Assembly (NCBI GenBank): GCA_041743935.1 | Contig: JBGTLU010000013.1 | Span: 1 to 64,000, forward strand | Direction of reading: 5' to 3' | DNA from: JBGTLU01 sp041743935 | GTDB lineage: Bacteria; Bacteroidota; Bacteroidia; Sphingobacteriales; Sphingobacteriaceae | Length of the DNA: 64,000 nucleotides | In this document: positions 1 to 8,080 of the stretch, in pieces | Position numbering within the stretch: position 1 is the stretch's first letter | How the letters are laid out: each line of letters begins with the position of its first letter | Program-made: the position numbers and the translations under genes | Notes under the pieces: model-generated | Seen by the model: only the letters and a program-made list of their open reading frames with translations | Databases searched by the model: none | What the model was told of the DNA's origin: nothing

Positions 1-714
1 GTGGATGCTTCGGCACGTTTTTTGAATGCCCTGGCTGGACTCGCAGATCCTGAATTAAAGCGCAAAGCCATAGGCAATGCATTTATAGAAGTATTTGACG
101 ATGAGGCTCACCAAATCACCGATGTGGAATGGTTAGCACAAGGCACAATTTATCCTGATGTTATTGAGTCGGTTTCGGTTAACGGGCCCTCGGTAACTAT
201 CAAATCCCATCATAATGTTGGTGGATTGCCAGATTTTATGAAATTGAAAGTAGTTGAGCCTTTAAATACTTTATTTAAAGATGAAGTAAGAAGGGTAGGT
301 AAAGCTTTAGGTATAGATGTTGCTATATTAGGTCGTCATCCATTTCCAGGTCCCGGATTAGGAATTAGGATTTTAGGGGATGTAACTCCAGAAAAAGTAG
401 CAATTTTACAAGAGGCTGATGCTATTTATATACACCATTTAAAAGAATCTGGATGGTATGATAGAGTATGGCAAGCTGGCGTTATGTTACTGCCAGTAAA
501 ATCGGTAGGTGTAATGGGAGATGAACGTACGTATGAAAATGTTGTAAGTTTACGTGCTGTAGAATCTGTGGATGGGATGACAGCAGATTGGTGTCATTTA
601 CCTTATGATTTATTGGCAAAAATCTCTAACGAAATAATAAATAATGTTAAAGGTATAAATAGAGTAGTGTATGATATTAGTTCAAAACCACCGGCAACTA
701 TTGAGTGGGAGTAA
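1..714 (+). CDS. guaA: GMP synthase (glutamine-hydrolysing), C-terminal part
   Basis: Converts XMP to GMP with ATP and glutamine, the last step of guanine nucleotide synthesis in the cytoplasm. The 237 visible residues cover the end of the ATP-pyrophosphatase domain and the dimerisation domain. Family landmarks are the GGLPDFMKLKVVEPL stretch (about 73-88), GRHPFPGPGLGIRI (about 111-124) and the typical C-terminus DISSKPPATIEWE. The family is usually 505-525 residues, so more than half, including the glutamine amidotransferase domain, lies upstream of the window. The GTG at position 1 is an internal valine (VDASxRFL is a conserved motif), not a start. The next gene begins inside its 3' end. 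Confidence 0.97.
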   Translation: MDASARFLNALAGLADPELKRKAIGNAFIEVFDDEAHQITDVEWLAQGTIYPDVIESVSVNGPSVTIKSHHNVGGLPDFMKLKVVEPLNTLFKDEVRRVGKALGIDVAILGRHPFPGPGLGIRILGDVTPEKVAILQEADAIYIHHLKESGWYDRVWQAGVMLLPVKSVGVMGDERTYENVVSLRAVESVDGMTADWCHLPYDLLAKISNEIINNVKGINRVVYDISSKPPATIEWE

Positions 715-1879
715 GTATTTACTTTTCTCGATATTAATTTTATTACTTGCTTGTTCGCCAAAGACCTTAGTTGTAAAAAGGGACGACGATAAGAAAGAAG
801 ATGAAAATGAAATTGTAGCGGTAGATGCAGATGCAGAAGCCAAAAGAGTAAAAGAAATTGCACTTTTGTTGCCATTAAATCTTACTAGTCTTAATCCATC
901 TACATTAAATACAATCTCTAGTTTTAATAGAATTGCTACTCCTTTAGATTTTTATCAAGGTTTTAGAATGGGATTAGATTCATTACAAAAAGAAGGGTAT
1001 AAACTACGAGTTAGTGTATTTGATACTAAAGACGATACCGCTGAAATTACACGTTTGGCAAATTTGCCTGCAATTCGTAAGGCAGATTTAATCATAGGGC
1101 CTATTTATCCGAAAGAAATAAATGCATTTAACTCATTTTCTAAAAAGGGAAAAATGTATTTCATTTCGCCACTTTCGCCACAATTGCCCACAGAAAATAA
1201 TACATATTTAATTACAACCAACGCAACGTTAGAAGCACATGCAGCATATGCTGCTTCATTTGTTTATGAACAGTGGAAACCTAGTAAAGTTGTTTTTGTA
1301 AAAAGTTCTAATTCAAACGACGACAGGTTTTTTAAGGCATTTAGAGAAGATATAAAGGCTAAAAATTCACAAGTAAGTATTGTAGAAACGGGTACTACAA
1401 ACCTTCGTGCAAATTTGCAAAGGGGCGGAAAGAATATTTTAGTTGTACCATCCATTGATAGGGCATTTTGGAATACAGTATTTAATAATTTAGATAATGT
1501 AGAGGGTGAGGTTTATATTATTGCTCATCCAAATTTTGAAAACATTGAGAATATAAACTTAGAAAAGGCTCAAAAATTTAATGTTCATTTTACTTCATCT
1601 CATTATACAGATATAAATAATGCAGCTGTTAAAAAGTTTTGGGCTGGATATATTCGACGTTACCAAAATGAACCTACCGATTTTGCCGTTAAAGGATTTG
1701 ATATTGCCTATCAATTTGGTAAATTATTAGCTAATGAAGGAAAAAACTATCCTAAAGCTATGGGCAAAGTTTTTAAATCTTTACATAACGATTTTATGTT
1801 TGAAAGTACAGAAAAAGGTTTTTTAAATAAAAAATTGAATATGCTAAGAGTGCAAGATTTTCAGTTTGTTGAACAATGA
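671..1879 (+). CDS. Lipoprotein with periplasmic-binding (type 1) fold
   Basis: Predicted lipoprotein carrying a receptor-type ligand-binding domain like those of amino-acid ABC transporter binding proteins and LpoA. An N-terminal hydrophobic run ends in a lipobox (LLLAC-S), followed by an acidic/lysine-rich linker and then the domain, starting at about residue 65 (IALLLPL, then DFYQGFRMGLDSL and VFDTKDD). No permease or ATPase lies nearby, so a role in transport is not supported; a structural or cell-wall role is equally possible. The ATG at 671 overlaps guaA by 44 bases. A TTG at 701 would give a more compact signal peptide and may be the true start. The stop overlaps the start of the next gene (ATGA), so the two are probably co-translated. 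Confidence 0.75.
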   Translation: MILVQNHRQLLSGSKYLLFSILILLLACSPKTLVVKRDDDKKEDENEIVAVDADAEAKRVKEIALLLPLNLTSLNPSTLNTISSFNRIATPLDFYQGFRMGLDSLQKEGYKLRVSVFDTKDDTAEITRLANLPAIRKADLIIGPIYPKEINAFNSFSKKGKMYFISPLSPQLPTENNTYLITTNATLEAHAAYAASFVYEQWKPSKVVFVKSSNSNDDRFFKAFREDIKAKNSQVSIVETGTTNLRANLQRGGKNILVVPSIDRAFWNTVFNNLDNVEGEVYIIAHPNFENIENINLEKAQKFNVHFTSSHYTDINNAAVKKFWAGYIRRYQNEPTDFAVKGFDIAYQFGKLLANEGKNYPKAMGKVFKSLHNDFMFESTEKGFLNKKLNMLRVQDFQFVEQ

Positions 1880-3045
1880 TGTATAACAAACAGCTAGATC
1901 ATGCTGTGCAACTAATACAACTTTTTGATTTTACTGTTCCGCTACATCGCTATTTAAAAGCTTATTTTAAGCAAAACAGACAAATGGGATCTAGGGATAG
2001 AAAAACCATTTCGTCGCTTATTTTCGGGTATTTTAGGCTGGGTAAATCTACTTCTAAAATAGCATTACACGAAGCAGTTATAATTGGACAGCTATTTTCT
2101 GAGGAACCTGTTTTGCCCCTTTTGGCTTCATTAAAACCAGATTGGAGCACTAATTTAGATCTGAAATTAGAAGCTAAATTCGATTTTATCCTTTCTCTTT
2201 ACCCCGATTTTGATAAAGAATCCATTTTCCCGCTTATTCAATCTGTTTCAGAGCACATCAATCCAAAAGAACTTTTTACTTCAGTACTTACATCCAATCG
2301 GGTATTTATTCGGGTCAGGCCTAATAAAACAGATGTGGTTTTATCCATTTTAAATAAAACCGATGTCACTTATACTTTAGAAAATCAAAATTGTTTTTCG
2401 TTTGATTCGGGGGTTAAGTTGGAAAGTATTTTTCCTTATCAACCAGAAAAACTCTATCAAATACAAGATATAAATTCTCAAAAAGTAGCAACTATTTGCA
2501 ATCCCCAGCCCAAACAAATATGGTGGGATGCTTGTGCAGGTTCCGGCGGTAAATCCATTGCGTTGGTAGATGAAGAGCCAAGCATTCAATTAATTGTATC
2601 TGATTACAGGACTTCAATTTTGCAGAATCTAGAAAATAGGTTTAAGGAATCTGGTATTGAAAGATACTCACTCCATACCCTAGATTTACTAAAACCATTG
2701 CCTCATGATATTAACATAGTAAAGTTTGATGGAATTTTATTGGACGTACCCTGTTCTGGTTCTGGCACCTGGGCAAGAAGTCCGGAGTTTCTGATATCTT
2801 TTACTCACAATAAATTACTGGAATACGTAGATATTCAGCGATCAATTCTTAAAAACATTTGTAAACAGTTATCCAAAGGGAAAGTGCTGGTTTATAGCAC
2901 CTGTTCTGTTTATACACCAGAAAATGAACAAAATGTAGATTGGTTTTGTAAAGAGTTTGGATATAAGTTGATGGAGCAATACGTATTAAATGGCACGACT
3001 ATACGGGCAGATTCTATGTTTGTTGCCAAGATGGTGAAGAAGTAG
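1876..3045 (+). CDS. RsmB/NOP2-family RNA cytosine-C5 methyltransferase
   Basis: S-adenosylmethionine-dependent methyltransferase that most likely makes 5-methylcytosine in rRNA. The N-terminal half resembles the NusB-like/ferredoxin-like accessory part of RsmB. The catalytic half shows the SAM-binding motif DACAGSGGKS (218-227), the motif IV cysteine in DVPCSGSGTW (C293) and the second catalytic cysteine in YSTCSVYTPEN (C343), the pair used by this family. At 389 residues it is a little shorter than E. coli RsmB (429). It overlaps the upstream lipoprotein gene by four bases (ATGA). The exact rRNA position modified cannot be told from sequence. Confidence 0.88.
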   Translation: MMYNKQLDHAVQLIQLFDFTVPLHRYLKAYFKQNRQMGSRDRKTISSLIFGYFRLGKSTSKIALHEAVIIGQLFSEEPVLPLLASLKPDWSTNLDLKLEAKFDFILSLYPDFDKESIFPLIQSVSEHINPKELFTSVLTSNRVFIRVRPNKTDVVLSILNKTDVTYTLENQNCFSFDSGVKLESIFPYQPEKLYQIQDINSQKVATICNPQPKQIWWDACAGSGGKSIALVDEEPSIQLIVSDYRTSILQNLENRFKESGIERYSLHTLDLLKPLPHDINIVKFDGILLDVPCSGSGTWARSPEFLISFTHNKLLEYVDIQRSILKNICKQLSKGKVLVYSTCSVYTPENEQNVDWFCKEFGYKLMEQYVLNGTTIRADSMFVAKMVKK

Positions 3046-3082
3046 TAGAATTTGAATTTTCTAACATCTAACATTTCACATC

Positions 3083-3796
3083 TCATACCACTTTCATGTT
3101 GTGATAAACGTGGTTAATGTCATCGTCTTCTTCCATTTTAAATATGATTTTGTTTACCTCAGCTTCTTGTTCTTCTGTAACTTCCATAAAACTCAAAGGA
3201 AAGCGTTCTAAATCTGAGCTTATCACGTTCAAATTACGTTCTTCCAATGCTTTTTGCATAGCGCCAAAATCTTCAAATTGAGTTTCAATTACAATTTCGC
3301 CCTCGTCTTCAAATACTTCTTCGGCTCCAAAATCAATTAATTCTAACTCCAATTCTTCGGGGTTAAGTCCTTCTGCATTTAATCTGAAAATAGCTTTACG
3401 CTCGAAGATAAACCCGAGCATACCTGTAGTTCCTAAATTGCCACCACCTTTAGCAAAATAACTTCTCACACCTCCAGCTGTACGGTTTACATTATCGGTA
3501 GATGCTTCTACTAATATAGCCACACCATGCGGTCCATAACCTTCATATACAACTTCTTCGTAGCTGCTTTGGTCTTTATTGGATGCTCTTTTTATTGCAG
3601 CTTCAATGCGATCTTTTGGCATATTGGCACCTTTGGCATTTTGCATGATGACCCTTAATCTGGAATTACTCTCAGGGCTTGGGCCACCCAATTTAACTGC
3701 CATAACGATGTCTTTTCCAATCCGGGTAAATGTTTTAGACATCTGCCCCCAGCGTTTCATTTTAGATTGTTTTCTTGCTTCAAATGCTCTTCCCAT
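3083..3796 (-). CDS. YebC/PmpR-family protein (TACO1-like)
   Basis: Member of the YebC/PmpR/TACO1 family, described either as DNA-binding regulators or, more recently, as ribosome-associated factors that relieve stalling. The 237 residues match the usual length. Recognisable parts are the N-terminal GRAFEARKQSKMKRWGQMSK segment, MPKDRIEAAIKRA (about 59-71) and EGYGPHGVAILVEASTDN (about 85-102), followed by the acidic C-terminal domain. It is convergent with the methyltransferase gene and 5 bases from the MarC gene on the same strand, so those two are probably co-transcribed. Confidence 0.93.
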   Translation of the reverse strand: MGRAFEARKQSKMKRWGQMSKTFTRIGKDIVMAVKLGGPSPESNSRLRVIMQNAKGANMPKDRIEAAIKRASNKDQSSYEEVVYEGYGPHGVAILVEASTDNVNRTAGGVRSYFAKGGGNLGTTGMLGFIFERKAIFRLNAEGLNPEELELELIDFGAEEVFEDEGEIVIETQFEDFGAMQKALEERNLNVISSDLERFPLSFMEVTEEQEAEVNKIIFKMEEDDDINHVYHNMKVV

Positions 3797-3801
3797 TGGT
3801 A

Positions 3802-4377
3802 TTATAATCCTGTGTTAAATCTGAATAGTTTAATAGCAATGGCCAATAAAATAACGCCAAATGCTTTTCTCAAAATGTTTACCCCTGTTTTACCTAGTAT
3901 GCTTTCAATGCGGCGCACATTTTTCAAAACTAAATACACAAATAAAGTATTGATTATAATGGCAACAATGATATTTTGGGTTTGGAATTCGGTTTTTAAA
4001 GATAATAGGGTAGTCATGGTTCCGGCGCCGGCAATTAGCGGAAATGCAAGCGGAACTATCGAAACAGTTTCTGGTACTTCGTTTTTAAAAAACTTTACTC
4101 CCAACACCATCTCCATGGCTATAAAGAATATAACAAAGGAACCGGCAATGGCAAAGGATGAAACATCCAATCCGATGAGGTGTAGCATTTCTTCGCCCAC
4201 AAATAAAAAAACAATCATCAGGATGGTGGCAACAATACTTGCCTTTTCCGATTGGATATGTCCGGCTTTGTTTCTAAGTTCAATTACTACCGGTACAGCA
4301 CCCAAAATATCAATAATGGCAAACAGTACTAGGGTAACCGTAATAATTTCTTTGATGGAGAAAAAGTCGTAAAACAT
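3802..4377 (-). CDS. MarC-family integral membrane protein
   Basis: Small inner-membrane protein of the MarC/NAAT family, about 190 residues with six predicted membrane segments. Early glycine/proline-containing segments (VTLVLFAIIDILGAVPV) and the central GAGTMTTLLSL stretch are typical. The function of the family is unsettled: some members transport amino acids, and an early link to multidrug resistance was withdrawn. The gene starts about 20 bases after a TATCTTTG box and is followed at once by the YebC gene. Confidence 0.88.
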   Translation of the reverse strand: MFYDFFSIKEIITVTLVLFAIIDILGAVPVVIELRNKAGHIQSEKASIVATILMIVFLFVGEEMLHLIGLDVSSFAIAGSFVIFFIAMEMVLGVKFFKNEVPETVSIVPLAFPLIAGAGTMTTLLSLKTEFQTQNIIVAIIINTLFVYLVLKNVRRIESILGKTGVNILRKAFGVILLAIAIKLFRFNTGL

Positions 4378-4393
4378 GCCTTTTTTTGAGGAA

Positions 4394-4401
4394 CAAAGAT
4401 A
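4394..4401 (-). promoter_or_regulatory. Possible -7 element for the MarC gene
   Basis: On the minus strand this reads TATCTTTG, an exact match to the Bacteroidota -7 consensus TAnnTTTG, 16 bases before the MarC start codon. No TTTG -33 element is seen at the usual spacing, so support is partial. Confidence 0.35.
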
Positions 4402-4506
4402 AAAAAAACTTACTATCAGAAGGGTTATAAAAACAAAAGGAAGCCTCGCTGAAATGGAAGCGTCCTCTATTAATTATATGGCTCTCTTTTTCTGAGAAGA
4501 GTGCTG

Positions 4507-4533
4507 TATGGAGGAATATATTATTCCTCCATA
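4507..4533 (-). other. Perfect inverted repeat over the MetS-like stop codon
   Basis: A 12-bp perfect stem (TATGGAGGAATA with its complement) around a 3-base loop overlaps the stop codon of the 36-residue ORF. No U-run follows directly on the minus strand, so it is more likely an mRNA 3'-end or stability structure than a classical terminator. The arm contains GGAGG, which would be hidden if the hairpin forms. Confidence 0.5.
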
Positions 4534-4631
4534 TCCGATTTAGATTTCAGGATTTTTACAAAATAATATATTGTGAAACCAGTAACGATGGTTTGTGTTG
4601 TAAGCATCATGATTAATGCACTAGTTGACAT
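4521..4631 (-). CDS. MetS-like small subunit of the adjacent NSS transporter
   Basis: A 36-residue protein beginning MSTSALIMMLTTQTIVTG, with one predicted membrane helix (about 5-26) and a charged tail (KSKSDMEE). Start MST-S-A-[LI]-I-M-M, size and position match the MetS family: tiny membrane proteins encoded next to sodium-dependent methionine/alanine importers of the NSS family and required for transport in Corynebacterium. The ATG lies 11 bases inside the 3' end of the transporter gene and is preceded by AGGAGG at 5 bases, a strong ribosome-binding site that is rare in this phylum and supports real translation. Identification rests on pattern and context, because a 36-residue ORF gives little homology signal. 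Confidence 0.8.
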   Translation of the reverse strand: MSTSALIMMLTTQTIVTGFTIYYFVKILKSKSDMEE

Positions 4632-6294
4632 GAATTCCTCCTTTCATTCTTTTTTTATACGCAATATAAACCAAATAGCTAATGCCAATAAAAACGGTAA
4701 TTAATAATATTCTGGATCCATTTACGAATAATAATTTTTTATTTAACTCAGCGATGATTGCCTGATCTGTGGCGGCAGCAATTTGCTCGTGAATTCCTTT
4801 GTTTTGAATTTGTGCTATGATAGAACCATTATCAAATGGCCAACCGCTACCAGCAGAAAGACTCTGAAATGCCCCTTGCCAATCTCCAGCAACAGGCGCA
4901 AATAATGAACCCAAAAATACCACTATAAGCAATAACGGAGTGATGTAAAGAATGATATACTTGAAAATGGGCGAGATGTTTATTTCGGATGCATGCGTAA
5001 TTTCGTGCCACCCTTTTTTAATACCAAAAATCCAAGCAAATAGGATGGTTTCTGCCAATGCAAAAACCACTAAAGATACCGTACCTGCCCAATAATCGTA
5101 CTCATCAAACACGCCATAATTAAAGAAAAATACTGTTGGTAAACCAAGCGCTAATACAATTAACCCGAAGGAATAAGCCGAGCGGTTTTGCGACCAACCA
5201 AATTCATCTTTCATAAAGCCCATCCAAGGAGTTCCCATGGCTAATGAACTGGTGATCCCGGCAAAGAACAACAATCCGAAAAAGGCTAATCCGGCTAAGG
5301 CTCCAATGATTTCTCCCCACTGTTGGAAAAGATATGGCATGGTATTAAATCCTAAACCTAAACCACCCGAAGCAGTCATTTCTATTACTCTATCAATACC
5401 CAAATAGCCGATGGAAATTGGGATTAAAATAGCACTACCTAATACAACTTCAACAAACTCATTTAACCATCCGGCCGACATGGCATTTAGAGCAATATCT
5501 TTTTTATGACTAACATAAGATGCATAGCAGTGTATGGTTCCCATTCCAACAGATAGGGTAAAAAATATTTGTCCGGCAGCCGCCAACCAAACCTTGGGAT
5601 TGGTTAATGAATCAAATTGGGGAGTCCAAAGAAAATCCAAACCCACCGTTCCATCCAATATGGCTCCATCTTTACCGGCAGCTAGCGTTATTCCTTTATA
5701 TGCCAGAAAAACACCAAAAATGATTAATAATGGCATACCAATTTTAGCGACTTTTTCAATACCGCCCTTTAGACCTTTACTTAATATCCAGGTGTTTAGT
5801 AATAAGCAGATAACAAAAAAGAAGAGTGCTTCATAGGGTATACCTAAATTGGTAGTACCTAAGCCAACATAATTACCAAAAAAGGCGCTTACTTCTTCTT
5901 GAGTTTTGCCCGAAAAAGTGCCAATAACGGAATGAAATACATAAGATAAGGTCCAGCTTTCGAGGTAACAATAGTAGGCTGCTACTGCAATATTGGTAAA
6001 AATTCCAAATACACCAATGTATTTCCAGTATCTTCTTTTATCCATGCTATTAAGGATAAAAGGAGTAGAATGGTTCCCAAATTTTCCGCCAAATCTACCC
6101 ATCGACCACTCAATCCATAACAACGGGATACCCATCAAAAGAAAACAAACTAAATAAGGGATGATAAATGCTCCACCACCATTTTGAACCGCTTGTACAG
6201 GAAAACGAAGGAAATTACCTAGGCCTACTGCATTGCCTGCCATGGCTAAAATAAGTCCAACTCTTGTTCCCCAAGCATCACTTGTTATTTGCAT
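4621..6294 (-). CDS. NSS-family sodium-dependent transporter
   Basis: Sodium-coupled symporter of the neurotransmitter:sodium symporter (LeuT-type) family in the inner membrane, probably for an amino acid. The first membrane helix carries the signature GNAVGLGNFLRFP (20-32), followed by QNGGGAF and GIPLLWIEWSMGR. At 557 residues it has a long last extracytoplasmic loop (about 475-520) and a final helix, consistent with 12 membrane segments. The MetS-like ORF overlapping its 3' end points to the methionine/alanine-import branch; the substrate itself is inferred from that family. A second NSS gene lies upstream on the same strand beyond a terminator and a long palindrome. Confidence 0.92.
   Translation of the reverse strand: MQITSDAWGTRVGLILAMAGNAVGLGNFLRFPVQAVQNGGGAFIIPYLVCFLLMGIPLLWIEWSMGRFGGKFGNHSTPFILNSMDKRRYWKYIGVFGIFTNIAVAAYYCYLESWTLSYVFHSVIGTFSGKTQEEVSAFFGNYVGLGTTNLGIPYEALFFFVICLLLNTWILSKGLKGGIEKVAKIGMPLLIIFGVFLAYKGITLAAGKDGAILDGTVGLDFLWTPQFDSLTNPKVWLAAAGQIFFTLSVGMGTIHCYASYVSHKKDIALNAMSAGWLNEFVEVVLGSAILIPISIGYLGIDRVIEMTASGGLGLGFNTMPYLFQQWGEIIGALAGLAFFGLLFFAGITSSLAMGTPWMGFMKDEFGWSQNRSAYSFGLIVLALGLPTVFFFNYGVFDEYDYWAGTVSLVVFALAETILFAWIFGIKKGWHEITHASEINISPIFKYIILYITPLLLIVVFLGSLFAPVAGDWQGAFQSLSAGSGWPFDNGSIIAQIQNKGIHEQIAAATDQAIIAELNKKLLFVNGSRILLITVFIGISYLVYIAYKKRMKGGIHVN
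4637..4642 (-). promoter_or_regulatory. Strong Shine-Dalgarno site for the MetS-like ORF
   Basis: AGGAGG on the minus strand, 5 bases (AATTC) before the ATG at 4631, lies within the last codons of the upstream transporter gene. Almost no other gene in the window has such a site, so it marks this tiny ORF as translated and coupled to the transporter. Confidence 0.7.
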
Positions 6295-6379
6295 ACACGT
6301 CTGTTTAAAAATGTGGTTAAACGTAGAGATTATAAAGGGATAAAAAAAGCCTTTAAGTGTGATTTAAGTGCATTTTTTT

Positions 6380-6433
6380 AAATTCAATATTAAATATGTT
6401 ATATATATATATAGCATATTTAATGCTGAATTT
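6380..6433. repeat. Long imperfect palindrome with a TA-repeat centre
   Basis: Two 19-base arms (6380-6398 and 6415-6433) are complementary at 17 of 19 positions and flank an alternating TA core. The structure lies in the leader region between the two NSS transporter genes, about 85-140 bases before the start of the downstream one. It could be an operator, a cruciform or an RNA hairpin. Confidence 0.6.
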
Positions 6434-6460
6434 GAGTTGCATTTTCCCTTTTTTCGAAAT

Positions 6461-6490
6461 AAAAAAGGGAAACAATTGTTTCCCTTTTTT
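6461..6490 (-). terminator. Rho-independent terminator of the upstream NSS gene
   Basis: A perfect 30-base palindrome, AAAAAAGGGAAACAA paired with TTGTTTCCCTTTTTT, lies 33 bases past the stop of the gene ending at 6523. A third complementary arm (TTTTCCCTTTTTT, 6442-6454) lies next to it and could pair instead with the central arm. Its arms nearly repeat those of the terminator at 8018-8053. Confidence 0.8.
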
Positions 6491-6522
6491 TAAAATTATT
6501 ATGTTTTTTTAATTGTTAAAGC

Positions 6523-7926
6523 TTATCCACCGCTTGCAGCAGAACCAAACACTCCAAAAAGATCTAGAATAACACATCCTATCACAATTGGACAAACAAA
6601 ACGGATGAAGAAAACCCACACTTGAGCTAATGATAATCCGCCAAGTATAGCAGTCTTCTTAGTAAAACCAGAAGCACCTAAAGCAATTTCATCTACTAAA
6701 TCTTGTGTTTTAAATACCCATCCACTAAATACAGATAGTAAGAAACATAATAAGGTAACTGCAAAAGTACCAAATACCCAGTCCATTATACCAAACCAAG
6801 AATTTAGGGTAATACCCACAAATTGAAGACTCATTGTATTGAAAATGGTTCCTTCAATTTCGCTTAATATAGATGGGATAGATAATACCATGGCAGCAAT
6901 ACCTATACCCCAAGCTGCTTTTTTTCGACTTATTTTCTTTTCATCTATAAGGTATGCTACTGGTACTTCTAGCATAGATATGGTAGAAGTAAGCGCTGCA
7001 ACCATTAAAAGAAGGAAGAATAGTCCGCCAATTAAATTACCCAAAGGTATTTGATTAAACACTTGTGGTAAAACTTCAAATACTAGAGCCGGACCAGCTT
7101 CGGGGGCAAAACCCAATGCAAAAACTGCCGGGAATACCATTAAACCTCCTAAAAGCGCTACAATGGTATCCATACCACCTATCCAAACTCCACTGGTAAC
7201 TATGTTATTTTTCTTGCTCAAATAAGAGCCGTAGGTTATCATTAATCCCCAGCCTACACTCATAGAGAAGAAGGCTTGTCCGAGTGCTGCCAAAATAACT
7301 TTACCATCTATTTTAGTAAAATCTGGTGTAAGGTAATATTTAACGCCTTCCATGGCTCCGGGTAATGTTAAACTTCGAATACTTATCAGGACTAGAATGA
7401 TAAAAAGAACAGGCATCAATAACTTAGATGCTTTCTCTATACCTCCGGATACGCCCTGAATGATAATGAAAACGGTTATAGCTATAAAAAAGAAAGTTAA
7501 AGGAATGATATAACTTGGAGTTTCAACAAACTCAGCAAAATTTACTGGTATATTAATTACTTCGGTGATGATGTACCCAACTGTCCATCCTGCAATTACG
7601 GAGTAATAGGTGAGAACCATAAAGCATATAACTACACTCATGATTCCGGGAAGAATCCAGAATTTTTTATTGGTGGCAGCACGCATGGCACCAATTGGAT
7701 TTTTACCGGTTAATCTACCTAAACCTACTTCATTCCATAATAAAGGAATACCAATAAGTAATACACATAGAATATAAACAAATACAAACGCCCCGCCTCC
7801 GTTTTGTCCGGTGATATACGGAAATCTCCATATATTACCTAAACCAACGGCCGAACCTGCAGCTGCCATAATAAACCCGAAACCAGATCCAAACTGGCCG
7901 CGATCTTCTGATGGTGTTGATGCCAT
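6523..7926 (-). CDS. NSS-family sodium-dependent transporter
   Basis: Second LeuT-type symporter, 467 residues, with the helix-1 signature GSAVGLGNIWRFP (24-36), then GQNGGGAF and GIPLLWNEVGLGRLTGKNP, closer to the standard bacterial NSS pattern than its neighbour. About 11-12 membrane segments are visible. The C-terminus ends soon after the last helix (VFGSAASGG), and no MetS-like ORF follows. It is flanked by terminators on both sides (6461-6490 and 8018-8053), so it appears to be its own transcription unit. The substrate is unknown, most likely an amino acid. Confidence 0.92.
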   Translation of the reverse strand: MASTPSEDRGQFGSGFGFIMAAAGSAVGLGNIWRFPYITGQNGGGAFVFVYILCVLLIGIPLLWNEVGLGRLTGKNPIGAMRAATNKKFWILPGIMSVVICFMVLTYYSVIAGWTVGYIITEVINIPVNFAEFVETPSYIIPLTFFFIAITVFIIIQGVSGGIEKASKLLMPVLFIILVLISIRSLTLPGAMEGVKYYLTPDFTKIDGKVILAALGQAFFSMSVGWGLMITYGSYLSKKNNIVTSGVWIGGMDTIVALLGGLMVFPAVFALGFAPEAGPALVFEVLPQVFNQIPLGNLIGGLFFLLLMVAALTSTISMLEVPVAYLIDEKKISRKKAAWGIGIAAMVLSIPSILSEIEGTIFNTMSLQFVGITLNSWFGIMDWVFGTFAVTLLCFLLSVFSGWVFKTQDLVDEIALGASGFTKKTAILGGLSLAQVWVFFIRFVCPIVIGCVILDLFGVFGSAASGG

Positions 7927-8017
7927 AATTTTATTTTGATTGTTTTAGGTGAAATTGATTAAGATTTTTAGATTAATTTTTTGTTGAATGCCAAACCTAA
8001 TTAATTTCAACCAAAAT

Positions 8018-8053
8018 AAAAAAGGGAAAACTAATTTTTTAGCTTTCCCTTTT
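8018..8053 (-). terminator. Terminator downstream of the pyrophosphatase gene
   Basis: AAAAGGGAAA and TTTCCCTTTT arms enclose a roughly 15-base AT-rich loop, beginning 28 bases after the pyrophosphatase stop codon. On the minus strand the stem ends in a T-run. The arms closely match those of the 6461-6490 terminator. Confidence 0.7.
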
Positions 8054-8080
8054 GAGGTTTTTTTAAAGTTAAATAAAATT

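Noticed and set aside
1..3. GTG at position 1 as a gene start
   Set aside because: It is the conserved internal valine of GMP synthase; the gene begins before the window.
3767..4372. 201-residue plus-strand ORF opposite the MarC gene
   Set aside because: It is antisense to a recognisable membrane protein with normal family motifs, and its own product has no recognisable domain.
4439..4472. Terminator after the MetS-like ORF
   Set aside because: Only a 4-bp core pairing (CGCT/AGCG) can be found before the T-rich stretch, too weak to claim.
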